From positions 30,876,001 to 30,940,000 of the forward strand of contig OX485809.1 in assembly GCA_950295325.1 (NCBI GenBank): a stretch of 64,000 nucleotides of DNA, given 5' to 3'. The notes under the pieces are model-generated. The model saw only the letters and a list, made by a program, of their open reading frames with translations. It did no database searches and was not told the origin of the DNA. Below, in pieces: positions 1 through 11,165 of the stretch (position 1 is the first letter of the stretch; the number at the start of each line of letters is the position of its first letter). Both the position numbers and the translations under genes were made by a program. Source of the DNA: Polytrichum commune (lineage: Eukaryota > Streptophyta > Polytrichopsida > Polytrichales > Polytrichaceae).

Positions 1-649
1 GTTCATGATAACTAACTGAAATGGCTACTGCAGAATCAACTCAGGTGCCTTCCATGAGTAGAAACAGTCTACCAAGTTTCTTCATTGTTAGTGGAAGAAT
101 CTTGTGTTGGTAATTCTTTCTAGCCAAAGCAAAATTCTTCCACCAAGAATGATACTTGTTAGAGACAATAGGGTCCTCAAAAGGCAGCTGTTATACTTGC
201 TCTGAGGTCCGTGAACTGTAACTTCTGTTTGCAAGTGTTGTAAATTAGGTCTACAGCCGATCTTCAAAGTTCTTATGGGTATCGTTATTAGACGACCTTA
301 AATCCCGCCATAACAGAACCACTCAAGCATGGATACAAGGAGGTCCTGCATATGAAATGACCCACGAAATTTCGAGGAAAGGAAGGGGGGCACTGTGAAA
401 TAGAGGTTAACCAATACTGTATTGCCAAGAATGTAGTCCAAAAAATCTAAGGATGAAGACATTTTAGAAGATTGAATACTTCACCAGAGAATCTGCAAAT
501 GGATGATGCAAGAAAACCCAACAGAGAGTTTTGAAAAGCCATATTCGTTTCTTCATCAAGACACATTTTGGCAAGGACTAGAATCTTCTTTCGTTAGCCC
601 ACTGCAGGCGAGCCGGGAAGAAACTGAAGAATGTCGCATACCAAAAACC
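1..649. other. No recognisable gene
   Basis: I see no convincing exon, repeat or RNA gene in this stretch. Only short overlapping open frames without family features are present. It may hold downstream exons of the minus-strand open frame at 650-1444, but no clear splice pairing could be made. Confidence 0.4.
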
Positions 650-1444
650 TTACTGTTTCAGAGAGAACGTTCCAAACATCACAACAATTTGCTTGGTTCT
701 GCCCTTCGCTAACCACATCTTATCAGCACAACACTTCATCAAGAATGAATGGGACACCAAAAGAGATTTTTTCTTTTTTATTGTTTTTAAAAAGAAACTT
801 ACGGTGGGGGAAGGCTCCTGCCCAGGCGAGGAGGGGTTCTTTTGACCTAGAATCTTGTTAAAAGCTCGGTTGTAAGCCCTTGAAGCCGGGCTCCTTTTGT
901 CCTCATCTTTCAAACGACATCCACTGCCCAGTGCTATAACCACGTCCGAAAAGGAGTGGTGACGGCTCTCTCTTTGGACAGTATTCACATTTCCAGGCAC
1001 AGGACCCGAGAAGCTCGTAACATGTCCATCCTTGCCAACCATTTGCATTTGCTGCGACTCATTACGTGATAGTTGGCTTCCTCTATTGTTTGAGTCCTGA
1101 TGAGATTGCCAAGCTTCTTCTCCATGAGGCCATTCTGGAGCTTCTCGTGTAGGGGGGCCACGGCTGATCACCATGTCAGCATCTACTTGACCCATCATGG
1201 CTCCAACAGCCATGTTGCTTGCCGCAGGTGCAGGACGTTGAGGCACTGGATGATGTGCTCCTTGATGACTCCTTGCAAGTAGCTGCCAGTGCTCTATAGC
1301 CCCTGGCTTCTTCATGGGAACCTCTTTGGCTGCCAAAGTTTCCTCCATGGCCACTCTTCCTCTTCCTGTTTCCTCCTGCAATTGCAATTGTCCACAGATT
1401 TGGCAACACAACTCAACCTTGTGGTAGTCCTCTTGCTCTAAGAC
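650..1444 (-). CDS. Hypothetical protein exon
   Basis: This is a long open frame on the minus strand, about 265 codons, bounded upstream by an in-frame TAG at about 1447. No ATG begins it (the first computed start is a TTG), so it would be an internal exon or a pseudogene piece. It begins with acidic codons and then a Cys-rich patch (CCQIC), followed by low-complexity Gln, Pro, Ala and Ser-rich sequence and a basic lysine run near the end. I do not recognise the family. Its length in otherwise stop-rich DNA is the only argument for coding. It could equally be a chance open frame. Confidence 0.25.
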   Translation of the reverse strand, partial: VLEQEDYHKVELCCQICGQLQLQEETGRGRVAMEETLAAKEVPMKKPGAIEHWQLLARSHQGAHHPVPQRPAPAASNMAVGAMMGQVDADMVISRGPPTREAPEWPHGEEAWQSHQDSNNRGSQLSRNESQQMQMVGKDGHVTSFSGPVPGNVNTVQRESRHHSFSDVVIALGSGCRLKDEDKRSPASRAYNRAFNKILGQKNPSSPGQEPSPTVSFFLKTIKKKKSLLVSHSFLMKCCADKMWLAKGRTKQIVVMFGTFSLKQ

Positions 1445-1737
1445 CTAACTTAACCTTGGCCAGCAAACTTCAAAATTGCCACAAACCCTGGCACCAAACC
1501 CTCCTCAAACCCTGCTGGTTCCGAACAAAAGAAGAATTGGTTGCATCGACGCTCATCGGAGTTGTACTTCACTCCCGCGTGCTTGAACCGAGTGGATGTG
1601 GCCCCAATGTCGGCACCATCTCATCCCGAGGTGCCATATAGGCGCCTGCAATATCGCCTGGAATCCTTGCGAAAGCATCTCACGACTTGTTGCTGCACCA
1701 GACAAACCGGTGTCTACTTAAAGTCCTGTATTCAAAG

Positions 1738-3260
1738 ATACACCCCGTGCAGGTTTATATACATATCTACATTGTCCATGTCCGCCTGCCTGATTGCAAA
1801 GTTCCTATGAATTTAATTACCATAATCTCTGATCTTAACTCAGCCGTGCTGCACTCGGCCCTCCAGAATACAAGTAAAAATCCTCCACTCATGCACTGGT
1901 CATCTGATCACAGTGTCTCGCGCGGCGGGCACAACCCTCATCATCCTGAATAAATGTACCTTGTACATGTAAGTTAAGTACAACCTGTACATTACTAGGT
2001 TGTATCCACCTACCGACTCCATGTCTGCCGCCCCTGTTTAAGCTCTGACCTGGATCTAACTTACCATAGCCATACTAAAAAAACAATACACCTCGTCCAA
2101 CTTTCAACTCCATGTCATTATGATGATGTACGTCATCAGAAATTCAACTGTGATGAACTGTGTCATCAGTCAAGCTGCAGGCTTTACCATTGTGAATGAA
2201 AGTTACTTAATCCTTCAGTTAATCCTATGCAGGTTGCATCCACCTACTGACTCTTGTTCAAGCTACCTGCATTGATCATAGCCACTTCAAGAAAAACACC
2301 TCATCCGTCCAACTTTCTCCATGTTATTACTTAAGAAGTTCAACTGATTTGTTATGGCACTACACGTAGCTGCTTCCTGCACGAAACTCCATATAATCAT
2401 ACTCGTAGCAACCAAAGCGCACATAATATTAAGGAGTTTTGTAGTGTCAACATGGATGCGTGATACAAAGAGAATTGGTGTATCATGTGACATTATGGAA
2501 GAACACAAAGTCAACACTGCAATAATGACAATGTGATGTGCACAAGCGTGTGGTTTGAATGATTTGATGTGCTACTTTAAAGTCAAGACCTGTGATATAT
2601 GGGAGGAAACGTGATAACAAGGAGTGAGATTCAAGTTGAGAACATCCATTTCCTAGGGTTTCGGGATATAACAGAAGGAGTGACATTAAGGATGCTGACA
2701 TTACAGATTTTAGAGTGTACATAAGAATCCTTCAGTGAATCCTGTGCAGGTTGCACCCACCTACCGACTCCATATCTGCCTCCTCCTGTTCACCAAGGCT
2801 CAAGTTCCCTGCATTTACCATAGCCACAGTGACTCATACTGAGCAAATTAATGGCACCTCATCTCTCTCAATACACTCAAGAAAATCAACTGATCTGCTG
2901 TTGCTGCTTCGATGGACACCCCCAAGTTGCATTTATGAGCAAGTTAGGTTGCGTGATGCATCCAACTACAGACTCCATGGCTGCCTCCTATATATTCAAG
3001 CTCACATTTACTTACCATATATGGCCAGAATAAATGAACTCACTCAAACACCCTCCTCCGATCCGATCCAGGATTCCTCAAAATCTCTCAGTGCATAAGT
3101 TGACTTCTGTAGCCTACAATACAATTTACAAAATTCAAACTGATCTTAGGCTACCAATTTCTTCCTCCCAAGAAGGCTTATTCACAATCCTTACCCCCGT
3201 GCAGATTGCATCTGTCCAGGCTCATATTACCATGACTGAATCGGGCCTTCCTGAATAAGT
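1738..3260. repeat. Degenerate tandem repeat, about 220-bp units
   Basis: A phrase close to GTGCAGGTTGCATCCACCTAC followed by GACTCCATGTCTGCC recurs in diverged form near 1745, 2010, 2230, 2745, 2955 and 3195. Each copy is followed by a similar stretch ending near ACCATAGCCA and CACCTCATC. The spacing is roughly 200-250 bp, with one doubled interval. The copies are too diverged to be recent. No coding function is visible, and the short open frames here simply repeat with the units. Confidence 0.5.
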
Positions 3261-4551
3261 TATACAGTCTTGAATCTAGTGCTGGGTAGCACCGTCAAAT
3301 TCCCCACCAATTGCTGCTTCTGAATCTCTGGCAGCCTTGACCTAATAAACTTGTTGCAAGCTGTAAGTAAGTAGCTTCCTGTTTCTGGATTGACAAAGAT
3401 TCCACCCTACAAGTCCATGCCGGAGATCATTCTAGAATCTGCAAGAAAATACACTGTATATGCACCAAAGTCAGTCTTTTGATTACTGTAGTATTTTCAA
3501 AATTTACTGTGATGTACCGAGTGTCACACAATATCTAAACTACTCGACGTAATGTAACCTTGGTTTTGGTGCTATAATTCTGTTGTAATGATATCACAAG
3601 TTGAATTGAAGTCTTTAGTGAATGAAAACTGTGTAGTTTAATTTCTAAAATATAATGGCAATATAACCGTAAGATCTCTCAGTCGAAAATTGTGGTAATG
3701 TAGCTTACTGAATCTACACAATGTACGTTCATTAGGATTGTGATAGGCAAATTGGTATGAGGCACTCGAGGCCACATAGTCTAGAAGCAGAGTGATCTTT
3801 TGTAATGAGCGTGTATCACACTACATCCAAAATCGAAGTTTCATGATTTACATCTACCGAGATTGGTATAGCAACCACACCAACAACCAATCGATGAATG
3901 ATTTGTAGCATGCATGCAAAATCCTTTGTGGTCTAGAAAGCAACCATTTCAAATAGGATCCTTTTCATGATCGTCAAAATTGAGGACTTCCGAGCACTAT
4001 AGTTGAGAATTCTTAGGTTACCATCTCAATTCCAACCCTAAACCCAAACTTCAAAAGAGTGTATCTTGGTTGTTGTCTATCCTTTGCCTATCAATCAATC
4101 AATCAACCCTCTCTCTCAATCCACCACATAGTAGGAATCGTTTAACTAGCCCAAATTACTAACAACCAAGATAAAGTAGAGCACTTTTTTCCTTGGCATG
4201 TGGTTATAGTGCAAACTCCTATCTGCAAGATGAACAAACATTGAATTTAATGGATTCCTTTACATGCTTTGCATTGCTTATGATAGATATTGTAGGCCGT
4301 ACTAGGTATTGAGCTTATTTCCACACTAAAACATTATGGAAGATATTGTGAGCATACACTAATTATCTATTATACACGGAGGCATTTTTTGGTCTATGAC
4401 CAACAAACAATTCCAGCCACGGGAAAAAAAACTCCGCCCCTCCCACACACTATTTTACTTATAACATGAAATCAGAAGTAAAAACTTGTGTTGAGCTGAA
4501 ATCCAACATGTGGGAGCTTGCATAAAGGTTACGATATCAAGCACTTTAGTT
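3261..4551. other. Intergenic, no feature seen
   Basis: This is AT-rich sequence without a supportable gene, repeat or RNA. Stop codons are frequent in all frames. Confidence 0.5.
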
Positions 4552-4880
4552 ACTACACAAAATATGATATTTAGTGTTTGATACACTAAATACGAACGCA
4601 TACACTAAATATCGATAACCCTATGAAAGTAAGTAACATTAAATGTAAACTCAAACACTAAATATCAACTATGGTAATATGTGGAAGTTACATGTTTGAA
4701 TTTAGTGTTAGTCAAGATATGGAAGAAAAAAAGATATAATAAGGGAGGTGGCAATAGGGAAGGTAGCGGCACGTTTATGTCTAACACTAATTGTCAAAGA
4801 ATTGAAAATTAGTGTTGAGCATGGTAGGGTGGTAACAACACTAAATGTTATCAAACACTAAATACCATATTTTGTGTAGT
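4552..4880. mobile_element. MITE with ~32-bp terminal inverted repeats
   Basis: The left end reads ACTACACAAAATATGATATT and continues TAGTGTTTGATA. The right end is its reverse complement with one mismatch (G for A at position 16). The ~329-bp interior is non-coding and repeats AACACTAAAT-type motifs in both orientations. There is no transposase, so this is a non-autonomous element. The ACTACACAAAA terminus resembles CACTA-type ends, but I could not read an unambiguous target duplication, so the superfamily is uncertain. Confidence 0.75.
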
Positions 4881-7800
4881 TTTGGATTCGTCACCTTGGC
4901 CTCCGTTAGTTAGTGCACATCTTCCTCCACCGTTCATCCTCCATTCTTCATCCATCCACTCGGGGAAGCCACATCATTGTGGAGTTGTAGTTACGGTAGG
5001 AAGCCAACTATGGAACCCTAAAACTATGGAACCCTAGGATGCAAATCCCCAAGCCTCAGTTCAATTTTGAGGTTCTCCTACGAGACATGTGTTGCATTAA
5101 CAAATCTACAATGAAACATCGACAAAACTCGGACCTCCCTTATTTAGTTATGGTTGTCAAAAGTGCATCTTTGTAAATCCTAGGTTCTCTCAGTGAACTG
5201 GAAATGAAATGAAATTCATACTTTAGGAAGCCATAGTTATGGGCTGGTAGTTTATTATTAAGGTGTTGTCAAACAAGGCTAATTTCCTAGAGATAATGAA
5301 GTGCAGTGGTCAACTTGGAGTGCTTTCATAATTGTCATCACATGAGCTTTATCTTTAAGAACAGAGTATCATTGACAATCGTTGATGTCAAATGAAAAAT
5401 CCATTGTATTTTTCTAATTTCAATATATTTTTATTGAATGACATAGTTACGAAGCCGTATCTGGTGCATGCCATCACTAGTTTGAAGATGACACTAGATT
5501 GCTTGGATACTTTGTAAATGTGTTCGCATTTCAAATGAGGACTTATGACACATTTCAAATGCATATAGAATTTGATCTCATATATAGAGTGCAAACAACA
5601 TTTGCCAAAAAAAATTGAAAACTTGTCATTTGGTTCATCAAAGATAATGTTTTGTTTCTAAATTAAATGTCATGCATATATAATCATCTTGGTGATACAC
5701 GCACCAAATTTGAAGCAAAATCATGCAATTCACATATCTTATGAATTGTTTAACTTTGTGCTTTGAAAAGTGGTATTTAAATATTTTCAGCTTTTTATTA
5801 TATTTCATTTACTTGCGTCCATAAAGAAAAATAGAGTTGATCCCGACAACTCTACTTTGGAGATAACCATTGTTTGTGGATTGAAAGTCAATAGTTCTCA
5901 TGAATATAGTGATTCCGTTTGAAAAAATCGTTCACCACTTGGGAGGTTGCCCATGACCTCAATGGAGAACCAAAAATTATATGATAAACTCACATCCACT
6001 TGAGAAAACATCATCATAAAGAAAACCTTGCACACTCCCCCAAAGAAATTATACTCCTTTCGAAAAGAACTTCCAGCCGCGTGCTCTTGGGGTAGCAACT
6101 CCAAGCTAGGGACCACAATGTAGCCTCAAATAACATTCGGGGTTAAGGTGAGGTACACCTATCCTGGGGAGTTCTAACATGTGAGCAGTAACTTGTGAGC
6201 GATGAAGTTGGCAAAATTTGGAGATACACCCACTAGTATCCTATAATTGTGGTATTTTGGCATAAGTAGTAACATCTTTGTTCATAATAATACAAGTGGA
6301 AAGTACACACAAGATGCAATCAACCTATTGAGTGTTTTACTTTACTTTTACTGTCAACAACCACAAGCTTGGCATGAGAGTTTGGAGATGATTTTTAACA
6401 TTGTCCTTAGATTCAACATTTTTAAAAAATGCAAGCACATTCCAAGTATCAAGCATGCTCTAGACTATATTTCTATAATTCATGTAGGTTTCATAATTGA
6501 ATTGGAGGCATTGCGGAAAATCTAGAAACTAAAGTTTTCAGACATAGATGGAAGGACTTACTTGCCCATATCAATGTCCAAAAAGTAATGAGCACATTCA
6601 ACGTAGTTAGTGTGGAACCATGAATAGAAGTTCCGTAACTACCCCTATCACCTTTCATTCCCTCTTCCTCCTCTTTTGGGAAGTTTTAAAGCCGTTTTTA
6701 AAGCATTTGAAATCAAGGTAAGTTTATATACCAACTTCTGAGTGCTCAATATGTTAATTTTTTTATTTTTCTTGAGAGGATTGACTGCTATAATTTGGGG
6801 CAATATCTCATTAGAATCGTGGGTATCAACTAGTGACCAAAACTTTGTTTGTGCATGAATTTTGGATATTGACCTTGATATGCTTAGGGGATCAATCATT
6901 TCGTTCCATTCTGTATCCGAATGATGGATCGCTCATATCATGATTCTTAAGGATCTTGTTTGAAGTTTGAGTATTTGAAAGATGTGACCCATAGCCAACA
7001 TTTGAAGGATAAAAACCATAATTTCATGCCATGGGTGCGATATCAAATAATATACAGTACAAATTGTTGATTGTTGTAATATGCAATTCGAAGATGTTGT
7101 GACCCAACTATGATTTGGATTACTCCCTATAATCAAGATCACCCCACGACACATGTAATTGTGGCTACGGTTTCAACATAAAAACCTTGCACAAATTGAA
7201 TAAACACAATACAATGGCAATAGTTGAAACACAATACCATGTCACTCTATGTTGGTGGTTGTATTATAATGCAGGCACAAAGGAAGGCTTTCACAATCTT
7301 TCAACAGCTGAGATTGTGACATTTCTAATATAAACTATAAATCGGTGGTCACATGCTCTTGGTAGGCTCTTAGGGAGGACAACTAATATGTGTTGTGGTA
7401 TACATATGCGTTAAGAGGGTATTTAGTTGGGGGTTTGTAAAGTGCATGATCTTGATTTAACTGCACCCAATTGTTATACATAACACCAGTTTTTTGGGGG
7501 TCAATTTCATTGATCCTATTGTTACTAAGACCCGTACTAAGATGGTGTAGGAGACGTAAATGTTCCATATAATCTAGTTGTTACAAATTTTGGTTTTTGA
7601 CTAACAACTTTTGTTGTTAGGGAAACATATGTGCTTGCATCCAAAAATCCAACGTGACATACACAAAGTACATACATCACAAGCCTACATTCTAGTAGCT
7701 AAGGCTCATATTCAAAATTTGGCTTACAAAGAATATGTATGGGAGGGGTATTGCTCCACCTAGTTATGTACAAATTAGTAAGGTGCTATGATCTTTTTAT

Positions 7801-8013
7801 CTAGAGATAAGTATGTTCTTTGGATAGCACAAACTAAATAACATGAGTGTATAAAAGGGGATTTTTAGAAGCATTGATGTTTATAATATATGTAAGGGGG
7901 AGTTATTGTTTATTATGATTTGTTGTTGGCTAAAAATATAATCATTGTTGAGAATTTTAAAGTAGGGGTAGATGTACAAATCACAATCCTAAAGTTAAAA
8001 AAATTAATGGTAT
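4881..8013. other. Intergenic, no feature seen
   Basis: There are about 3.1 kb of AT-rich sequence. The open frames of 60-90 codons (near 5388-5594, 5898-6116, 6247-6525 and 6648-6899) show no domain features and no matching splice signals. I see no tRNA, hairpin array or strong repeat. Confidence 0.45.
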
Positions 8014-8217
8014 TTGTGTTTGCCTTATGACTTAAACGATTATTTGTTGGTAAATCTAGATTCTATCAAATCCCTAGCTTTAATGACGCATGTTGCATTA
8101 TCAAATTCTCATGAGCTACATCATGTGGATGAAAACATCTTTAAAGCCTTTCTCAAATTTGAAAGTGAAAGTGAATTAAGGATGAGGTATCTAATTTGTA
8201 AGCGAACCTTGAGATGA
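8014..8217 (+). pseudogene. Fragment related to a short frame inside the 38.6-kb TIR element
   Basis: The open frame of 67 codons contains residues DLNDYLLVNLDSIKSLALMT, followed by SNSHELHHVDENIFKAF. The minus-strand frame at 38826-39041 has the pattern DLVDHLMVDLETIIALATMT then SNVYELHPGDEKVFNDF. The two align without gaps over about 45 residues, so they are homologous. Neither has a recognised function or a complete gene around it. Because the second copy sits inside a TIR element, both may be relics of a transposon-borne or captured gene. Confidence 0.4.
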
Positions 8218-9649
8218 GATATTCCAACTCCAAAAACTTGGCACAATCCAAATGCACATGCTGCAAAGCATAATAACAGATAGGAAAGTATAACACAACT
8301 ATCCATGGTGGGGAAGAAATGCCAATGTATTTTTTATAACAAACACATGTGTATCATGTTTTCATGTATCTATATGCAAGGTTCATGGCGAACACCTTCA
8401 TGTGTACAGTTGTAAGATTGGACTACAACAAGGGCATGTGCATCATACCGGAATGATATGGGGTTGCAACTATTGTTGAGCACTAATAATCAATAATATA
8501 TAATCAAGATGTGAAGTTAGTGCATTACTTATATATCAAATTTATGAACTTTCAATATATGTAGGTAATTGTAGCTATTTTTGACTTCCATTTACTAACA
8601 TTCAAGTTATGATAATATATTAAGTCTTATTTATAGATCTACAAATACTAGGTTGATTACATGGTAATAGAATCATTGATAAGATGTAGAGCATGGATTC
8701 CACTATGATAGGGTTTATTTCAAACGTGCCCTTGCATTTCGTTTATAGCCAAACTATTCGATTTTTATGAAACATATTTTGAAAATGCATATCTTATGTG
8801 ATTTCTCACTATTCACATATTAATGCTCGCCGCTCACATGCTAGCTTCCCTCTACCTATCATGGACCTTGACCTATAAAGGATTTTGATATGTAGTTACA
8901 CTAGTTTGTACCCGTGTTGACTTGGCTTGGTCCATTGCACCCATGCATATGAATTAAGAAGTTAATGGTGACTAGACAAGGTTGGAAGCCTCCATCCTAC
9001 ACTCAAATATATTTTGAAGAAGAGAGGGCAGTGGTTTGGATAAAGTTGTATACTACTGATGGAGAAATCAAAGTTAGAGTTGCAAATGGAGTTGGGATCA
9101 CCTATGAGATAATCAATTACACTAGCCCCATCCAAAATGGAGAAACAAGTGAAATTTTGACATAGATTATTTACCATGTTAAGAATCACAAAGCCGGAGA
9201 ACAACAAATTTTCCACTAAAAATCAACCAAAAGCATTATAATGGCCAATGCCTTCAGACTCTCTCAACCAGTGTGGTCTAGGGACCTCTAGCATGTTGAT
9301 GCCGTTGACGTCAATATGGAGATCTTGTTCTTGGTGAGAGCTAGCTCAAGCTTGAAATTGCCTACTAGAAAAACCTCCCCTAAAGACTAATAAGAAATAA
9401 ACTTAGTGAAAAGAAGAGTGTAAGGGTATGTAGTTGTAGATTTGTAGCTTTTGGTTCCAAAAGGTGGGAAGTATTATATATCAGTATAGACATCCATGGA
9501 TAAACCTATATCCTTGAGAATCCTAATCCACATATGTGTGTCCGTGTGAGTGGAGGGGAGATTTGAGACCCATGGACATATAGACTTCCTTATAAATTCA
9601 ACGACACCCCTATGTCCTCATGTAGGGATGCCTAAACAAGGAGAATCAA
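8218..9649. other. Intergenic, one unrecognised small frame
   Basis: This is mostly AT-rich non-coding sequence. A 66-codon plus-strand frame at 8965-9165 starts with ATG (MVTRQGWKPPSYTQIYFEEE) and has no recognised features. I would not call it a gene without transcript support. Confidence 0.35.
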
Positions 9650-9862
9650 CCACTAGTTTCAAATGAGCCGGTTGAGTTTGAGAGATAACTAGTTGGAGCT
9701 CACTACTCTAGGAAAATTACCCACCATTATAGATGAATTTAGAGAATATACCTCAAATTAATAAAGAAAGACCAAAAGATGTCAACATGTAATGGGTTAG
9801 ATTTGGAAAACACTAGGATCTCGACCAATTATGCCCAAAATCCTCCTTGGACACTAAATTTA
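9650..9862. repeat. Dispersed repeat, copy 1 of 2
   Basis: About 210 bp, running from the phrase AACCACTAGTTTCAAATGAG to the phrase GGATCTCGACCAATTATGCC, recurs in the same orientation at 32376-32590. The copies are diverged, with many substitutions and small indels. No coding frame or terminal repeats are apparent. Confidence 0.6.
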
Positions 9863-9884
9863 TCCGTAAAGTCTCAAAAAGTGA

Positions 9885-10280
9885 TGAAACCGTGGATTTG
9901 ATCCTTCTTTAAGAACACGTTTTTATTAAGAGCTCATTAGCTCGTTGTACATTGGAGCCTATTTTGAAAGTAGGGGGTGGGGGAGGGGGGGGACCTTTGG
10001 GACCTCCTCCTTCCACCTCTCGAACTTTGAGAGAATCTTAAGATTTAAATAGGACATGTGTATGGGACTCATCGTCTTAAATCCCAAATTGGCCTATGCA
10101 AGGCTCATCTTGGCCCATCCATCCTAGTAGGACAAGCTAGAAAGCTGACTTTTAATAGCCCAACACCACTCTTAATGTATGGTCATAAGCACTAACAAAA
10201 CTTGGACGACTTTGTGTTAATTCTCAAAAACTCAAGGTTTGGGACTAAACCCATGGTTTCATCTCCTTTATTTTACAAAT
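9885..10280. repeat. Dispersed repeat, copy 1 of 2
   Basis: About 390 bp, from near GTGGATTTGATCCTTCTTTA through TTGGAGCCTATTTTGAAAGT to the phrase ACTAAACCCATGGTTTCATC, recurs in direct orientation at 13745-14135. The copies share long blocks with substitutions and indels, so this is an old duplicated element without visible coding capacity. Confidence 0.7.
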
Positions 10281-10423
10281 AACTCTACTAATCCACTTGC
10301 AGTGACTCGTGGATGTCATGTACAACAGGTTGGAGAGTTATTTGAACTAGGTACACATAAACATGTAACTCAAGTATGATACGTACGATTTCAGATTCTT
10401 CATTTCATAACCCTCATCACAAT

Positions 10424-10637
10424 GTTTTGTCTAATAAGTGTGGGTTACCATTTGAAGTTATGCATCGCTATAACTCTTTACCGGCATCATTGTTTTTTAC
10501 CATCTAAGCCATTTCAGATTCTTTGGTGTGCGTATTAACTACGTATATTACCATTTGGGTTTAAAAAAGCACTCTCAGTCAAAAAGTCATAGCAACACGT
10601 TAACCCCAAATGGTAACCCACATTCAATAGACAAAAC
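10424..10637. mobile_element. Small MITE with ~38-bp inverted ends
   Basis: The left arm reads GTTTTGTCTAATAAGTGTGG followed by GTTACCATTTG. The right arm is its near-perfect reverse complement (CAAATGGTAACCCACATTCA then ATAGACAAAAC). The element is about 214 bp and has no coding frame. An additional internal copy of the phrase TTACCATTTGGG is present near 10546. No clear target duplication could be read at the edges. Confidence 0.65.
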
Positions 10638-10844
10638 CGTGTAGTTGCCCCCCCAACCCCACCAAAAAGTCCACATAGGTCGTATTATTGGCAATGTGGA
10701 AAATAGTGGGCAAGCCAACTTGAACGATTTGGTACAACTTTGGTACTTGGCGTGTGTACAATTACACTAAAGGAATTGCTTCAGGTGTACCTTTGTAGGT
10801 TTCATCTGAATCGGTCATGGAGATTGCCCCTTCGCATGGTGAAG

Positions 10845-11165
10845 GTGGAGTTTCCATGTATTCTCCGCTCGCCCACTAGATTCTAGCGTGAATAAGGACA
10901 AATAAGTGTAGAGAGAGGGAATCTGGTGGGGTAGGGTTCATATGTGCCAACTAGCTACTTCCATCTTCTCACGTCTGGGCCCACTTACTAACCTCCCTCC
11001 TCCTCCCAGTCACCAAGGAGGGAGTTCGAGACCAACGTTGGTTTTCTCGAGTTTGTAACCAATCTTAATCCTTTGGTGACCGGCACTTGTAAGTTAAAGA
11101 GTCTCTAGTGGGCGCTTGAAAGTCTAGCGGCCCATGTTCATGGCCCCTCCATGTTCTAGCAGTCC
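10845..11165. repeat. Truncated copy of the 18.4-kb Tourist-like MITE
   Basis: This contains the left end of the element (TTTCCATGTA then CCGCTCGCCCACTAGATTCT) and the body phrase GGTGGGGTAGGGTTC through GTGACCGGCACTTGTA and GTGGGCGCTTGAAAGTCTAG. It matches 18081-18305 and 18430-18740. The right terminal inverted repeat is missing here, so the copy is truncated. Confidence 0.65.
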
